Origin: Mycobacterium sp. 852002-51163_SCH5372311
GTDB lineage: Bacteria; Actinomycetota; Actinomycetes; Mycobacteriales; Mycobacteriaceae
Assembly: GCF_001667115.1 (NCBI RefSeq)
Contig: NZ_LZIJ01000188.1
Location: forward strand, 35,389-99,388
Direction: 5' to 3'
DNA: 64,000 bases
Both the position numbers and the translations under genes were made by a program. The first letter of the stretch is position 1, and each line of letters starts with the position of its first letter. The notes beneath the pieces are model-generated. The model searched no databases, had not been told where the DNA came from, and saw only the letters and a program-made list of their open reading frames with translations. Shown piece after piece: positions 16,881 through 27,731 of the stretch.

Positions 16881-17703
16881 CCCCGCCGTCACAGACAACG
16901 TTCCTGCGGTGACTCTCGTCGGTGCCCCGCACGGTTGGCAACGGGTCGCGGCTACGTTGAGCCGCATCAGCACGTTCGCAATCGTGGAACTGCAGAAGCT
17001 GCAACACGACCGCACCGAGCTCGTCACCCGGATGGTGCAACCGGCGCTGTGGCTGTTGATCTTCGGGACCACCTTCAGCCACTTGCGCGTCATCAACACC
17101 GGGCCGGTCTCCTACCTGGCGTTCCTGGCGCCGGGGATCATCGCGCAATCGGCACTGTTCATCTCGATTTTCTATGGGATACAGATCATTTGGGATCGCG
17201 ACGCCGGCATTCTGGCCAAGATCATGGTGACCCCGGCGCCGCCGTCGGCACTGATCACCGGCAAGGCATTCGCAGCCGGCGTGCGATCGGTCGCCCAGGT
17301 CGTCGGCGTGCTGGCGCTGGCCTATCTGATGAACGTCGGCCTGACCGTCAATCCGCTGCGGATCCTGGCGGCGATGGGCACGGTGATGCTCGGTGCCGGG
17401 TTCTTCGCATGCCTGTCGATGACACTGGCGGGACTGGTTCGCAATCGCGATCGCCTGATGGGTATCGGACAAGCGATCACCATGCCGTTGTTCTTCGCCT
17501 CCAACGCCCTTTACCCGGTCGACGTGATGCCGGCCTGGCTACACATGCTGAGCCGGGTCAACCCGCTGAGCTACGAGGTCGACGCACTGCGCGCACTGCT
17601 GATCGGCACACCGTTCAACCCGCTGGACATCGTGGTGCTGCTGGTGGCGGCGGTGCTTGGCATCGTCACAGCGTCAACGCTGTTGCGCCGCTTGGTCGCC
17701 TAG
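16870..17703 (+). CDS. ABC-2 type permease (DrrB-like)
   Basis: About 277 residues, starting at GTG 16870 with an upstream AGAAAGG, overlapping the ATPase end by 11 bases. Six hydrophobic segments are visible, including PALWLLIFGTTF, YLAFLAPGIIAQSALFISIF, SVAQVVGVLALAYLM and ILAAMGTVMLGAGFFACLSM, plus the conserved ALYPVDVMPAWLHMLSRVNP motif of ABC-2 exporters. Forms the membrane half of the MarR-controlled exporter. Confidence 0.9.
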   Translation: MQVDPAVTDNVPAVTLVGAPHGWQRVAATLSRISTFAIVELQKLQHDRTELVTRMVQPALWLLIFGTTFSHLRVINTGPVSYLAFLAPGIIAQSALFISIFYGIQIIWDRDAGILAKIMVTPAPPSALITGKAFAAGVRSVAQVVGVLALAYLMNVGLTVNPLRILAAMGTVMLGAGFFACLSMTLAGLVRNRDRLMGIGQAITMPLFFASNALYPVDVMPAWLHMLSRVNPLSYEVDALRALLIGTPFNPLDIVVLLVAAVLGIVTASTLLRRLVA

Positions 17704-17709
17704 CTCCGG

Positions 17710-17767
17710 CGAGCAGACGCAAAAGCACCTCATTTCGGCACGAAATGGGTGATTTTGCGTCTGCTCG
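17710..17767. repeat. GAGCAGACGC-family inverted repeat (copy 1)
   Basis: Left arm 17710-17737 and right arm 17741-17767 are near-perfect complements with a 3-base loop. The outer arm is CGAGCAGACGCAAAA and the inner part ends ATTTCG/CGAAAT. It stands seven bases after the permease stop, where it could serve as transcription terminator. Related copies at 24819, 50694 and 62259, and half copies at 33919 and 63898. Confidence 0.8.
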
Positions 17768-17936
17768 TGCTCAGCGATGTGGCATGTTCGAGTCCGTGCC
17801 GACGCCCAATCGTTAGCCAACCGCGACGTCGTACCCCGGCCGTGACACCCGAACTACGCAGTCTCCCTGTGTTTGACTCGCCCAGAGCAAGTTTCACCGC
17901 AGCGCGCGGCAGACAAGTCGAGATGGGTAGGGAGCT

Positions 17937-18938
17937 ATGTCGTTCTTCGAAGAGATGCGAAAGTTACGCGGCGCCACGGCAACTTGGCCGCGCCGGCTGG
18001 CTATCGCAGCTGTAGGCGCTGCCCTGTTATCCGGTCTGGTCGCCTTCGTCGGTGGCACCGGGACCGCGGGGGCGTTCTCCAAGCCGGGCCTGCCAGTGGA
18101 ATACCTGCAAGTGCCATCAGCATCGATGGGCCGCAACATCAAAGTCCAGTTCCAAGGCGGCGGTCAACACGCGATCTACTTGCTCGACGGCCTTCGGGCA
18201 CAAGACGATTACAACGGCTGGGACATCAACACCCCCGCCTTCGAGGAGTTCTACCAGTCCGGCCTGTCGGTCGTCATGCCGGTCGGCGGCCAGTCCAGCT
18301 TCTACAGCAACTGGTACCAGCCGTCGCAGGGCAACGGCCAGAACTACACCTACAAGTGGGAGACGTTCCTGACTCAGGAGATGCCCGCCTGGCTGCAGGC
18401 CAACAAGCAGGTGTCGCCGGCTGGCAATGCGGCAGTGGGCCTTTCGATGTCGGGCGGCGCGGCGCTGATCCTGGCGGCTTACTACCCACAGCAGTTCCCC
18501 TACGCCGCTTCCCTGTCGGGCTTCCTCAACCCGTCCGAGGGCTGGTGGCCGACACTGATCGGTCTGGCGATGAACGACGCCGGCGGCTACAACGCCAACA
18601 GCATGTGGGGACCGTCCACCGACCCGGCCTGGAAGCGCAACGACCCGATGGTCCAGATTCCCCGGCTGGTCGCCAACAACACCCGGATCTGGGTCTACTG
18701 CGGCAACGGCACACCGAGCGACCTCGGCGGCGACAACATGCCGGCGAAGTTCCTGGAAGGCCTCACGCTGCGCACCAACCAGGCCTTCCAGAGCACATAC
18801 GCGGCGTCGGGCGGACACAACGGCGTGTTCAATTTCCCCACCAACGGGACGCACTCGTGGCCGTACTGGAACCAGCAGCTGATGGCCATGAAGCCGGACA
18901 TCCTGCAGGTGCTCAACGCGGGCGGTAACGCCGCGTAG
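17937..18938 (+). CDS. fbpC: antigen 85C mycolyltransferase
   Basis: A 333-residue secreted alpha/beta hydrolase transferring mycolic acids between trehalose monomycolates and arabinogalactan. An unusually long signal region ends at about residue 45 (GTAGA before FSKPGLPVEYLQVPS). The nucleophile Ser at about residue 170 lies in GLSMSGG and the C-terminal His in GTHSWPYW. The motif SFYSNWYQPSQGNGQNYTYK is the fibronectin-binding region of the Ag85 family. A good GGTAGGGAG precedes ATG 17937. A strong intrinsic terminator follows. Confidence 0.97.
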   Translation: MSFFEEMRKLRGATATWPRRLAIAAVGAALLSGLVAFVGGTGTAGAFSKPGLPVEYLQVPSASMGRNIKVQFQGGGQHAIYLLDGLRAQDDYNGWDINTPAFEEFYQSGLSVVMPVGGQSSFYSNWYQPSQGNGQNYTYKWETFLTQEMPAWLQANKQVSPAGNAAVGLSMSGGAALILAAYYPQQFPYAASLSGFLNPSEGWWPTLIGLAMNDAGGYNANSMWGPSTDPAWKRNDPMVQIPRLVANNTRIWVYCGNGTPSDLGGDNMPAKFLEGLTLRTNQAFQSTYAASGGHNGVFNFPTNGTHSWPYWNQQLMAMKPDILQVLNAGGNAA

Positions 18939-18963
18939 CGGCCGCCCAAAATATCTCAAGCCG

Positions 18964-19008
18964 GCATCGGCAGCAGTGCAACGGCCAGCGCTGCTGCCGA
19001 TGCTTTTT
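18964..19008 (+). terminator. intrinsic terminator of fbpC
   Basis: GCATCGGCAGCAG at 18964-18976 pairs perfectly with CTGCTGCCGATGC at 18991-19003 and is followed by TTTTT. A canonical 13-bp stem with a U-tract is rare in mycobacteria. It ends the fbpC transcript before the convergent DUF1275 gene. Confidence 0.9.
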
Positions 19009-19012
19009 GCCG

Positions 19013-19720
19013 CTACTCCACCTTTTCCTGTTCTTGGCTGCTCTCCAGCAGAGCGCGGCGGTCCTGGTGAAAGTAGGTGTAAGCAGTCGTCAACGCGCAC
19101 ACGATCGCGGCCATCCCGAGCATCTGGGTTCCGCTGACGAACATGCTGATCACACCCCCGACCGTGGCCCCGAGAACGAAGCTGCTCAACAGCAGAAAGT
19201 AGCCGAGCCAGTCCGCCGCCTGTCCGCCGGCGATGTGACGTTCGATGCCTTGGCCCATTTTCACCAGCGTGCCGGTGACATAGCTGAGCGGCACCGAGAC
19301 CTCGCCGTTCTTGACGAACGACGTGTTCAAGGCGCCAACCCCGAAGACCACGACCATGATCGGGATGAAATCAAGCTGAGTCTGGCTCCACTTGCCGACG
19401 ATGATGTCGATCGCGGTGGCGAGCAGCAGGCTGAAGGTGGTCAACACCGTCGGGCCGTGCGGGTGCGCCACCCAGAAATGGCGCCGGCACACCGAGGCGA
19501 CCACGACGCCGGAGACGAAGCACAGCAGCAACAGCCCCGCCGTCACCGACAACACCACGTCGTTCCGGAAGTAGCCGAGGATGGCGCGTTGCGCGTTGCC
19601 CGTCATGAACGTCACGAAATAGCCGGCGGAGTGGGTGAACGCGGTGGCCCCGAGTACCCCCGCCAGGGCTGCCAGCACCCAGGACAGCCGCGACTCGCTG
19701 TTGAAAATCTCGTTAGCCAC
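19013..19720 (-). CDS. DUF1275 (YoaK-like) membrane protein
   Basis: A 235-residue integral membrane protein with about six hydrophobic segments, and the DUF1275 landmarks AFTHSAGYFVTFMTGNAQR near the N-terminus and PLSYVTGTLVKMGQG in the second half. It lies where Rv0128 lies in M. tuberculosis, just downstream of maltokinase on the same strand. Function unknown. Confidence 0.85.
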   Translation of the reverse strand: MANEIFNSESRLSWVLAALAGVLGATAFTHSAGYFVTFMTGNAQRAILGYFRNDVVLSVTAGLLLLCFVSGVVVASVCRRHFWVAHPHGPTVLTTFSLLLATAIDIIVGKWSQTQLDFIPIMVVVFGVGALNTSFVKNGEVSVPLSYVTGTLVKMGQGIERHIAGGQAADWLGYFLLLSSFVLGATVGGVISMFVSGTQMLGMAAIVCALTTAYTYFHQDRRALLESSQEQEKVE

Positions 19721-19729
19721 CCTGCCACC

Positions 19730-21091
19730 CTAAGCAGCGGTGAGGCGTGCGATCGACCGCAGCGGGATCGGCAGCCATCCGGGCCGGTGCCGCGCCTCGT
19801 AACCGGTCTCGTAAACCGCCTTGTCCAACTCGTAGGCGGCCAGCAGCAACGCCGAATCGCGTGGGTCGACGCCGGAGGCCGCCGCGTAGCCGTCGCAGAA
19901 CGCGGCGTGGTTGCGCTGGACCCATTCCCGGGCGCGCGCGGCGCGCTGTTTGTCGCCAGTGTGGTCGACCAGGGGGCCATAAGCGGCGTACTCATAGGAG
20001 CGCAAGACACCGGCTACGTCGCGCAACGGTGAATCCGGCGCCCGCCGCTCGTCCAGCGGCTGACCGGGTTCGCCTTCGAAGTCGATCAACAGCCAACTCT
20101 CCGGGGTGCGCAGCACCTGCCCCAGGTGCAGATCACCGTGCACCCGCTGGACCATGATCCGCTCACCCGCGAGCTTGCGGAATTGCTCTTCGATCGTGGC
20201 CGCGTACTGGCCCAGATCCGGGACCGCCGCGACCGTCGACGACAGGCGCGCGAGCATGGTGTCCACCGGAAAGTCCGCCTGAGCGGTTCCGAGGCGATCG
20301 GCGAGGGTGGCGTGGACAGAGGCGACGGCTTCGCCGAGCCGGTACGACTCGCCGGCGAAATCGCCACCGACCTCGTGGGCATACAGGTCGCCTTCCGCAA
20401 ACAGGTCACGGACACTGGCGGTTGCCATCGCCCAGCCCTCGGCGGCGTTGGGTTCGTATTCGGTCACCATGCCCAGCGGGCAAGCGTCCTGATCCGATGG
20501 GCCCGGTGCGGTGAGCTCATAGATGCCGAGCAGACGCGCCACATGCGGATTGCCGGCGCGGCCCAGCACCCTGCTCAGTTCGATATCGGGGTTGATGCCG
20601 TGGCTGACCCGGCGGAACACCTTGAGGATCGCCTGGGGGTCGAAGATCACGCTGGTGTTGCTCTGCTCGGCATCCAGCACGCGCGGATATGCCTCCACCG
20701 GGAGCTCGACGTCGGGTTCCGGGGCAAACCGCACTTCGATGCCCGACGACTCTCGCACGGCCGACGAATCGATCAGCGACAACAGATATTGCGGCGCGCT
20801 CACGTCATACAGCGCGTCGAAGCCGGTGCGATCGTCGGCCGCGCCAATCGTGGCCACCGTGCTGAACTCGAAGATGGGCGCGGAATCCCAGCCCACGATT
20901 ACCTGGTAGCGCTCGGACGATCCGTCGGTATAGGCGACGTCGACCAGTACCAAGTCGAGGTTCTCCCGCAGTGGGACGACCACGGCCGCCTCGGCGGTCT
21001 TCAGTTCGCGACTGCGGCCGGCATACCAACGTTGCTGCGGAAGCCACTCTGACCAGGGCAGCTTCGCCGCCAACTGGACTGCAGAAGTCAT
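19730..21091 (-). CDS. mak: maltokinase
   Basis: A 453-residue kinase (M. tuberculosis Mak has 455 residues) that phosphorylates maltose to maltose 1-phosphate for GlgE-dependent alpha-glucan synthesis. Seen: an N-terminal cap domain with LPQQRWYAGRSRELK, the catalytic loop HGDLHLGQVL and the metal-binding IDFEGEPGQP. Its SD (GAGGAG, on the minus strand) is supplied by a MIRU-like repeat that fills the gap to treS. It works in sequence with TreS. Confidence 0.96.
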   Translation of the reverse strand: MTSAVQLAAKLPWSEWLPQQRWYAGRSRELKTAEAAVVVPLRENLDLVLVDVAYTDGSSERYQVIVGWDSAPIFEFSTVATIGAADDRTGFDALYDVSAPQYLLSLIDSSAVRESSGIEVRFAPEPDVELPVEAYPRVLDAEQSNTSVIFDPQAILKVFRRVSHGINPDIELSRVLGRAGNPHVARLLGIYELTAPGPSDQDACPLGMVTEYEPNAAEGWAMATASVRDLFAEGDLYAHEVGGDFAGESYRLGEAVASVHATLADRLGTAQADFPVDTMLARLSSTVAAVPDLGQYAATIEEQFRKLAGERIMVQRVHGDLHLGQVLRTPESWLLIDFEGEPGQPLDERRAPDSPLRDVAGVLRSYEYAAYGPLVDHTGDKQRAARAREWVQRNHAAFCDGYAAASGVDPRDSALLLAAYELDKAVYETGYEARHRPGWLPIPLRSIARLTAA

Positions 21092-21093
21092 TT

Positions 21094-21224
21094 GACGCTG
21101 CTCCTCATCGCTACGCCCAGCATCGTCGCCAGCGGAGCCATATGGCGCTGCTCCTCCGCATCGCTAACGTCCCCCTCGCCGCTGCGCGGCTGGGGGCGCC
21201 CCCACTGCATCGTCGCCAGCGCGG

Positions 21225-21250
<26 letters not shown>
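21094..21250. repeat. MIRU-like tandem repeat between treS and mak
   Basis: Two and a half related units carry GCTGCTCCTCATCGCT-type and GCATCGTCGCCAGCG-type blocks: 21094-21135, 21144-21224 (interrupted by a GC-rich hairpin at about 21169-21200) and the partial copy 21229-21250. On the minus strand they read GATGAGGAGCAGCG and CGACGATGC, the hallmark of mycobacterial interspersed repetitive units. The partial copy encodes the last residues of TreS and the copy nearest mak supplies its ribosome binding site. Confidence 0.75.
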
Positions 21251-23024
<1,774 letters not shown>

Positions 23025-23126
23025 CAATTCCACGATGCCACGTGTACCCGACGGGCGGCCTCGGGAATCACGCCGGGAATCATGTGCGGCCACAATCGAA
23101 TTGGGCGGCCGGCCAGTATAGCGACG

Positions 23127-24188
23127 TCAGGCTGGCGGCCCATCAGCCAACGCGACGGTCACCGTGCGGTTCTCGCCGGTCTTGGTGCGCAGCGTCACAG
23201 CGATGGTGTCCCCGGGGTGATGCGGGACGAGCACATCCGTCATCGCGGTGGCCGAGTTGATCCGGACACCGTCGACCGCGGTGATGACGTCGCCGACGGA
23301 AATTCCGGCTCCCGCGGCGGGGCCGGTGCCGACCACGCGTTCGACCCGCGCACCGCCGTTACTGTCCACCACACCGATCCCGAGGAAGGCCGTCGGGCCG
23401 ATGTGCACGGTGTTGGAGCCGGCGCCGCCGCGGATCGCGTTGGCCGCGCCCATCGCCTGACCGATCGGAATCGCGAAGCCCTGCCCCCCGGACATCTTGT
23501 AGCTCTCGGTGGCCGCGGTGTTCACGCCGACTACTTGCCCGCCCTGGTTGACCAGAGGCCCACCGGAGTCACCGGGCTTGATCGGCGCGTCGACCTGGAT
23601 CAACCCGCCCAGCGTCTCGGTGGCGCCGGTCAGCGTGTCGGTGGCCTGCACGGTCTGGTTGAGCGCGACGACGCGCCCGGACACCGCCGTGGGCGCTCCG
23701 CCGGCACCACCGGCATTGCCCAGCGCGACCAACGGCTCACCGACGGTGACGCCGCCGCCGATCGCGGCAGCCGGAAGGCCGCCGGCCCCGCGCAGCTGCA
23801 GCACCGCGACATCCTGGGTGCGGTCGTAGCCGACGACGTCGACGCCGTAGGTGCGGCCGTCGGCGACGCTGAACGCGCTGATGTCGGTGGCGCCGGAGAT
23901 CACGTGATTGTTGGTCAGCACGACGCCGTTGGGGTCGATGACGATGCCGGTTCCGGCGCCCACCGCGTTGTTGTAGCCAAACCTGGTGCTGATGTCGACA
24001 ACCTGCGGCGCGACCATCGACGCTGCGTCGAGCGGTAGCGGAGGTCGGTCGCCGAACCGGTCGAGCGCCAGCGTCCCAGGGGTCCCGGCGTGGGCCGGCG
24101 CGGTGATCAGGCCGAGGCCCAGCCCCACCGCGGCCAGCAGGCTGACCCGCCATGACCACCTGAGGGAGCGGTGGTGCGCTTTGCTCAT
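23127..24188 (-). CDS. pepA: secreted serine protease PepA (Mtb32A-like, HtrA family)
   Basis: A 353-residue exported trypsin-like protease with a C-terminal PDZ domain. Signal peptide: VSLLAAVGLGLGLITAPAHA, cleavage after AHA. Catalytic triad: His in LTNNHVI, Asp in QDVAVL, Ser in KPGDSGGPL. PDZ from about residue 265 (LGIGVVDSNGG, GISVGDVITAVDG). A strong GGAGGTT precedes the ATG. It lies upstream of treS, as in M. tuberculosis. Confidence 0.95.
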   Translation of the reverse strand: MSKAHHRSLRWSWRVSLLAAVGLGLGLITAPAHAGTPGTLALDRFGDRPPLPLDAASMVAPQVVDISTRFGYNNAVGAGTGIVIDPNGVVLTNNHVISGATDISAFSVADGRTYGVDVVGYDRTQDVAVLQLRGAGGLPAAAIGGGVTVGEPLVALGNAGGAGGAPTAVSGRVVALNQTVQATDTLTGATETLGGLIQVDAPIKPGDSGGPLVNQGGQVVGVNTAATESYKMSGGQGFAIPIGQAMGAANAIRGGAGSNTVHIGPTAFLGIGVVDSNGGARVERVVGTGPAAGAGISVGDVITAVDGVRINSATAMTDVLVPHHPGDTIAVTLRTKTGENRTVTVALADGPPA

Positions 24189-24318
24189 GCCGTAACCTCC
24201 TGCGTCGGGGAAAGAATCAAAATTGTCTCAGCCTTTGGTTCTGGGCCTTCAGCCTGGGCCGGACACCGTCTAGTTCACCGTAGTCCAGGTAGCCAACTCG
24301 TCGGTTCTAATCCCAGCG

Positions 24319-24780
24319 TCAGCCGGCCGTGGGCGCAATCGGACGAGTGAGGTGGTGACTCACGTCACCGACCATGTCGATGAGCGTGAGGTCGCGGTAG
24401 GAGTACCGCCATTGGCCTTCTACGCGTTCGAAGCGGTCGTGGTAGCGGCCGGTGACGATGGTCTGCAACGGTAACTCGTCGGTTTGCTGCAGCACCGTGT
24501 AGTAGCTGCGGCAGTCGGCCGTACCGGCGTGCTCGTCGACGTGGATGATCGGGTTGCTGACCACGTGCTTGGTCCGGGGCGTCCCGTCCGGATAGAGCCG
24601 GATCAGCGACTTCCAGATACCCAGCAGTTGGGTGGCATCGACCGTGTCGCGGCCGGGGTCGGGGCCGCCGACGCGGATGCGGGCGTGCTCGAACAGCTCG
24701 GCCGCTGCCGCCAGGTCGCCGGTGTCGATGCATTCGGCATAGCGGTAGAGAAGGTTTGCGATCTGCGCCTCGGCCTGCAT
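24319..24780 (-). CDS. SnoaL/NTF2-like family protein
   Basis: A 153-residue protein opening AQIANLLYRYAECIDTGDLA, the SnoaL_4 helix found in small subunits of ring-hydroxylating dioxygenases and related isomerases, followed by HVVSNPIIHVDEHAG and a C-terminal GQWRYSYRDLTLIDMVGD. No oxygenase partner is adjacent, so a stand-alone role is likely. It is divergent from the PPOX-like gene with an inverted repeat between them. Confidence 0.8.
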   Translation of the reverse strand: MQAEAQIANLLYRYAECIDTGDLAAAAELFEHARIRVGGPDPGRDTVDATQLLGIWKSLIRLYPDGTPRTKHVVSNPIIHVDEHAGTADCRSYYTVLQQTDELPLQTIVTGRYHDRFERVEGQWRYSYRDLTLIDMVGDVSHHLTRPIAPTAG

Positions 24781-24818
24781 GCAGTTAAGTTAGCGCGGCA
24801 CCACTTGTGCGGGTTGTG

Positions 24819-24880
24819 CGCGAGCAGACGCGGAATCGCACAAATCGCGGCCGCCCAGTGCGATTCTGCGTCTGCTCGCG
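24819..24880. repeat. GAGCAGACGC-family inverted repeat (copy 2)
   Basis: CGCGAGCAGACGCGGAATCG plus CA at 24819-24840 is complementary to 24859-24880 with one mismatch; loop of 18 bases. Unlike other copies it lies between two divergent 5' ends, so a terminator role does not explain it. Confidence 0.8.
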
Positions 24881-24909
24881 TCCGCACGACGGGCTTCTAA
24901 GCTGGTCCG

Positions 24910-25317
24910 GTGAGCCAATTCGACCCGGCGGTCAGGTTCGCACAGTCCCCGGTGGCGCGGCTGGCCACCGTCACTCCCGAAGGCACACCGCACGTCGTTC
25001 CGGTGGTGTTCGCGGTCGATCAAAATCGGATCTATACCGCCGTCGACGCGAAGCCCAAGACCACGCAACGGCTGCGCCGCCTGACCAACATCGAGCACAA
25101 CCCGCACGTCAGCCTGCTCGTCGACCACTACACCGACGATTGGGCGCAGCTGTGGTGGGTCCGCGCCGACGGTGTCGCCACGATCCACACCGACGACGAG
25201 GCGATGCGCACCGGATACTGGCTGTTGCGCGCCAAATATGCTCAGTATCAAGAGGTTTCGTTAGATGGGCCGGTAATCGTGGTCACGGTGCGCCGCTGGG
25301 CCGGCTGGCAGGCCTGA
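24910..25317 (+). CDS. PPOX-class F420-dependent oxidoreductase (Rv0121c-like)
   Basis: A 135-residue split-barrel flavin/deazaflavin-binding protein. Seen: RFAQSPVARLATVTPEGTPH, VVPVVFAVDQNRIYTAVDAK, PKTTQRLRRLTNIEHNPHVS and RRWAGWQA at the C-terminus, all typical of the TIGR03668-type F420-binding subgroup. GTG 24910 is the start. Substrate unknown. Confidence 0.88.
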   Translation: MSQFDPAVRFAQSPVARLATVTPEGTPHVVPVVFAVDQNRIYTAVDAKPKTTQRLRRLTNIEHNPHVSLLVDHYTDDWAQLWWVRADGVATIHTDDEAMRTGYWLLRAKYAQYQEVSLDGPVIVVTVRRWAGWQA

Positions 25318-25554
25318 GCATTTCTCGGCCCGCCGTGTTCGCCGAGACTTCAGCCACTGCGACTCCCGTCGGCGCGTCATGTGCGTGGAGTAAGTGTCGC
25401 GACGCGGTCTACCCGCGATACGAGCCGACCGACCCTTGTGCTGAGCCGCTGTTCGGGGAAAAGTTGCTTACTGCCTTCTGTGGTCTGGGACACACCGGAG
25501 GGACCCTGCACGCTCGCGGGCCGAGCGACTACCTGGGAGAACTGGAGGACAGCC

Positions 25555-27714
25555 ATGGCGGACAGAGCGGGTGCTTCCCAGGGAGCGGGAGCTGCTCCCA
25601 CTGCGGACAGCCCAGCGGGCGTTCGCAACGTGGTTCTGGTGGGGCCCTCGGGGGGCGGCAAGACGACCCTTGTCGAGGCCTTGCTGGTCGCGGCCGGTGT
25701 GCTGAACCGCCCCGGTTCGGTCACCGAGGGCACCACGGTCTGCGACTTCGACGACGCCGAGATCCGGCAACAGCGTTCGGTCGGGCTCGCGGTGGCCTCG
25801 CTGTCGCATGACGGCACCAAGATCAACCTCGTCGACACCCCCGGGTACGCCGACTTCGTCGGTGAGCTGCGGGCCGGGCTGCGCGCCGCGGATTGCGCGC
25901 TGTTCGTCATCGCCGCCAACGAAGGAGTCGACGAGCCGACCAAATCCCTGTGGCAGGAATGCAGCCAGGTAGGCATGCCCCGCGCGGTGGTGATCACCAA
26001 GCTCGACCACGCCCGCGCGAATTACGCCGAGGCGCTGGACGCGGCGCAGGACGCCTTCGGCGACAAAGTCTTACCCCTCTATCTGCCGACCTCCCAAACC
26101 AACCCCGACGGCCTGATCGGACTGCTGTCGCAGACCCGCTACACGTATTCGGGCGGCAAGCGGACCGTGGGCCCGCCGGACCCCGCGGATGCCGACCGCA
26201 TCGAAGAGGCCCGCGGCACCCTGATCGAAGGGATCATCGAGGAATCCGAGGACGAGTCGCTGATGGAGCGCTACCTCGGCGGCGAAACCATCGACGAATC
26301 GGTGCTCATCGAAGACTTGGAGAGGGCCGTTGCCCGTGGTTCGTTCTTCCCCGTCATTCCGGTATGCAGCGGCACCGGTGTCGGCACTCTGGAACTGCTC
26401 GAGGTGGCCACCCGCGGCTTCCCCTCGCCGATGGAACATCCGCTGCCGGAGGTCTTTACGCCGGCGGGCGCTACGCATGCCGAGCTGGCCTGTGACCCGG
26501 GTGCGCCATTGCTGGCAGAGGTGGTGAAGACGACGTCGGATCCCTACGTCGGCAGGGTCAGTCTGGTCCGGGTGTTCTCCGGGACCATCAGGCCCGACGC
26601 GACGGTTCACGTGTCGGGCCATTTTGCGTCGTTCTTCGGAGGATCCAACGGCTCGGGCAGCACCCACCCCGACCACGACGAAGACGAACGCATCGGCGTC
26701 CTGTCCTTCCCGCTCGGCAAGCAGCAACGCCCCGCACCTGCCGTGGTGGCCGGCGACATCTGCGCGATCGGCAAGCTGAGCCGGGCCGAAACCGGTGACA
26801 CGCTGTCCGACAAGTCCGAGCCCTTGGTGCTGAAGCCCTGGACCATGCCCGAGCCGCTGCTGCCGGTCGCCATTCAGGCCCACGCCAAGGCCGACGAGGA
26901 CAAGCTGTCGGTCGGCTTGGGCCGGTTGGCCGCCGAAGATCCGACGCTGCGGATCGAGCAGAACCAGGAAACGCACCAGATCGTGCTGTGGTGCATGGGT
27001 GAAGCCCATGCCGGGGTAGTGCTCGACGCGCTCGCCAACCGCTACGGGGTAAGCGTGGACACGGTGGACCTTCGGGTTCCGTTGCGAGAAACCTTCGCGG
27101 GCAAGGCAAAAGGCCACGGCCGCCACATCAAGCAGTCCGGTGGTCATGGCCAGTACGGAGTCTGCGACATCGAGGTGGAGCCGCTGCCGGAGGGTTCCGG
27201 ATTCGAGTTCGTCGACAAGGTGGTCGGCGGGGCGGTGCCGCGCAACTACATCCCCAGCGTGGAAAAGGGCATTCGCGCGCAGATGGAGAAGGGGGTACAC
27301 GCCGGCTACCCGGTGGTCGACCTGCGCGTCACGCTGTTCGACGGCAAGGCCCACAGCGTCGACTCCTCGGACTTCGCGTTCCAGATGGCCGGCGCGCTGG
27401 CACTGCGGGAGGCTGCCGCCGCGACGAAGGTTGTCCTGCTGGAGCCGATCGACGAGATCTCGGTGCTGGTTCCCGACGACTACGTCGGCGCGGTCATGGG
27501 TGACCTGTCCAGTCGTCGCGGCCGGGTGCTCGGCACCGAGACCGCCGGCCACGAGCGCACGGTGGTGAAGGCCGAAGTGCCTCAGGTCGAGTTGACCCGG
27601 TACGCCATCGACTTGCGCTCACTGGCGCACGGGGCCGCGTCGTTCACCCGTTCGTTCGTCCGCTATGAGCCGATGCCGGAGTCCGCCGCGGCGAAGGTGA
27701 AAAGCACTGCGTGA
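25555..27714 (+). CDS. fusA2: elongation factor G-like protein FusA2
   Basis: A 719-residue translational GTPase of the EF-G2 type (Rv0120c-like). P-loop GPSGGGKTTLVEA, G3 DTPGYADFVGEL, and a G4 motif reading TKLD in place of the canonical NKxD. Domain IV shows AKGHGRHIKQSGGHGQYGVC and domain V VLVPDDYVGAVMGDLSSRRG. An AACTGGAGGA precedes ATG 25555. EF-G2 proteins may lack translocase activity; the function remains undefined. Confidence 0.94.
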   Translation: MADRAGASQGAGAAPTADSPAGVRNVVLVGPSGGGKTTLVEALLVAAGVLNRPGSVTEGTTVCDFDDAEIRQQRSVGLAVASLSHDGTKINLVDTPGYADFVGELRAGLRAADCALFVIAANEGVDEPTKSLWQECSQVGMPRAVVITKLDHARANYAEALDAAQDAFGDKVLPLYLPTSQTNPDGLIGLLSQTRYTYSGGKRTVGPPDPADADRIEEARGTLIEGIIEESEDESLMERYLGGETIDESVLIEDLERAVARGSFFPVIPVCSGTGVGTLELLEVATRGFPSPMEHPLPEVFTPAGATHAELACDPGAPLLAEVVKTTSDPYVGRVSLVRVFSGTIRPDATVHVSGHFASFFGGSNGSGSTHPDHDEDERIGVLSFPLGKQQRPAPAVVAGDICAIGKLSRAETGDTLSDKSEPLVLKPWTMPEPLLPVAIQAHAKADEDKLSVGLGRLAAEDPTLRIEQNQETHQIVLWCMGEAHAGVVLDALANRYGVSVDTVDLRVPLRETFAGKAKGHGRHIKQSGGHGQYGVCDIEVEPLPEGSGFEFVDKVVGGAVPRNYIPSVEKGIRAQMEKGVHAGYPVVDLRVTLFDGKAHSVDSSDFAFQMAGALALREAAAATKVVLLEPIDEISVLVPDDYVGAVMGDLSSRRGRVLGTETAGHERTVVKAEVPQVELTRYAIDLRSLAHGAASFTRSFVRYEPMPESAAAKVKSTA

Positions 27715-27731
27715 GGGCGCAATTCGCCCGC

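Noticed and set aside
26071..27552. 493-codon open frame antisense to fusA2
   Set aside because: Low-complexity Arg/Gly/Gln-rich shadow of the conserved GTPase.
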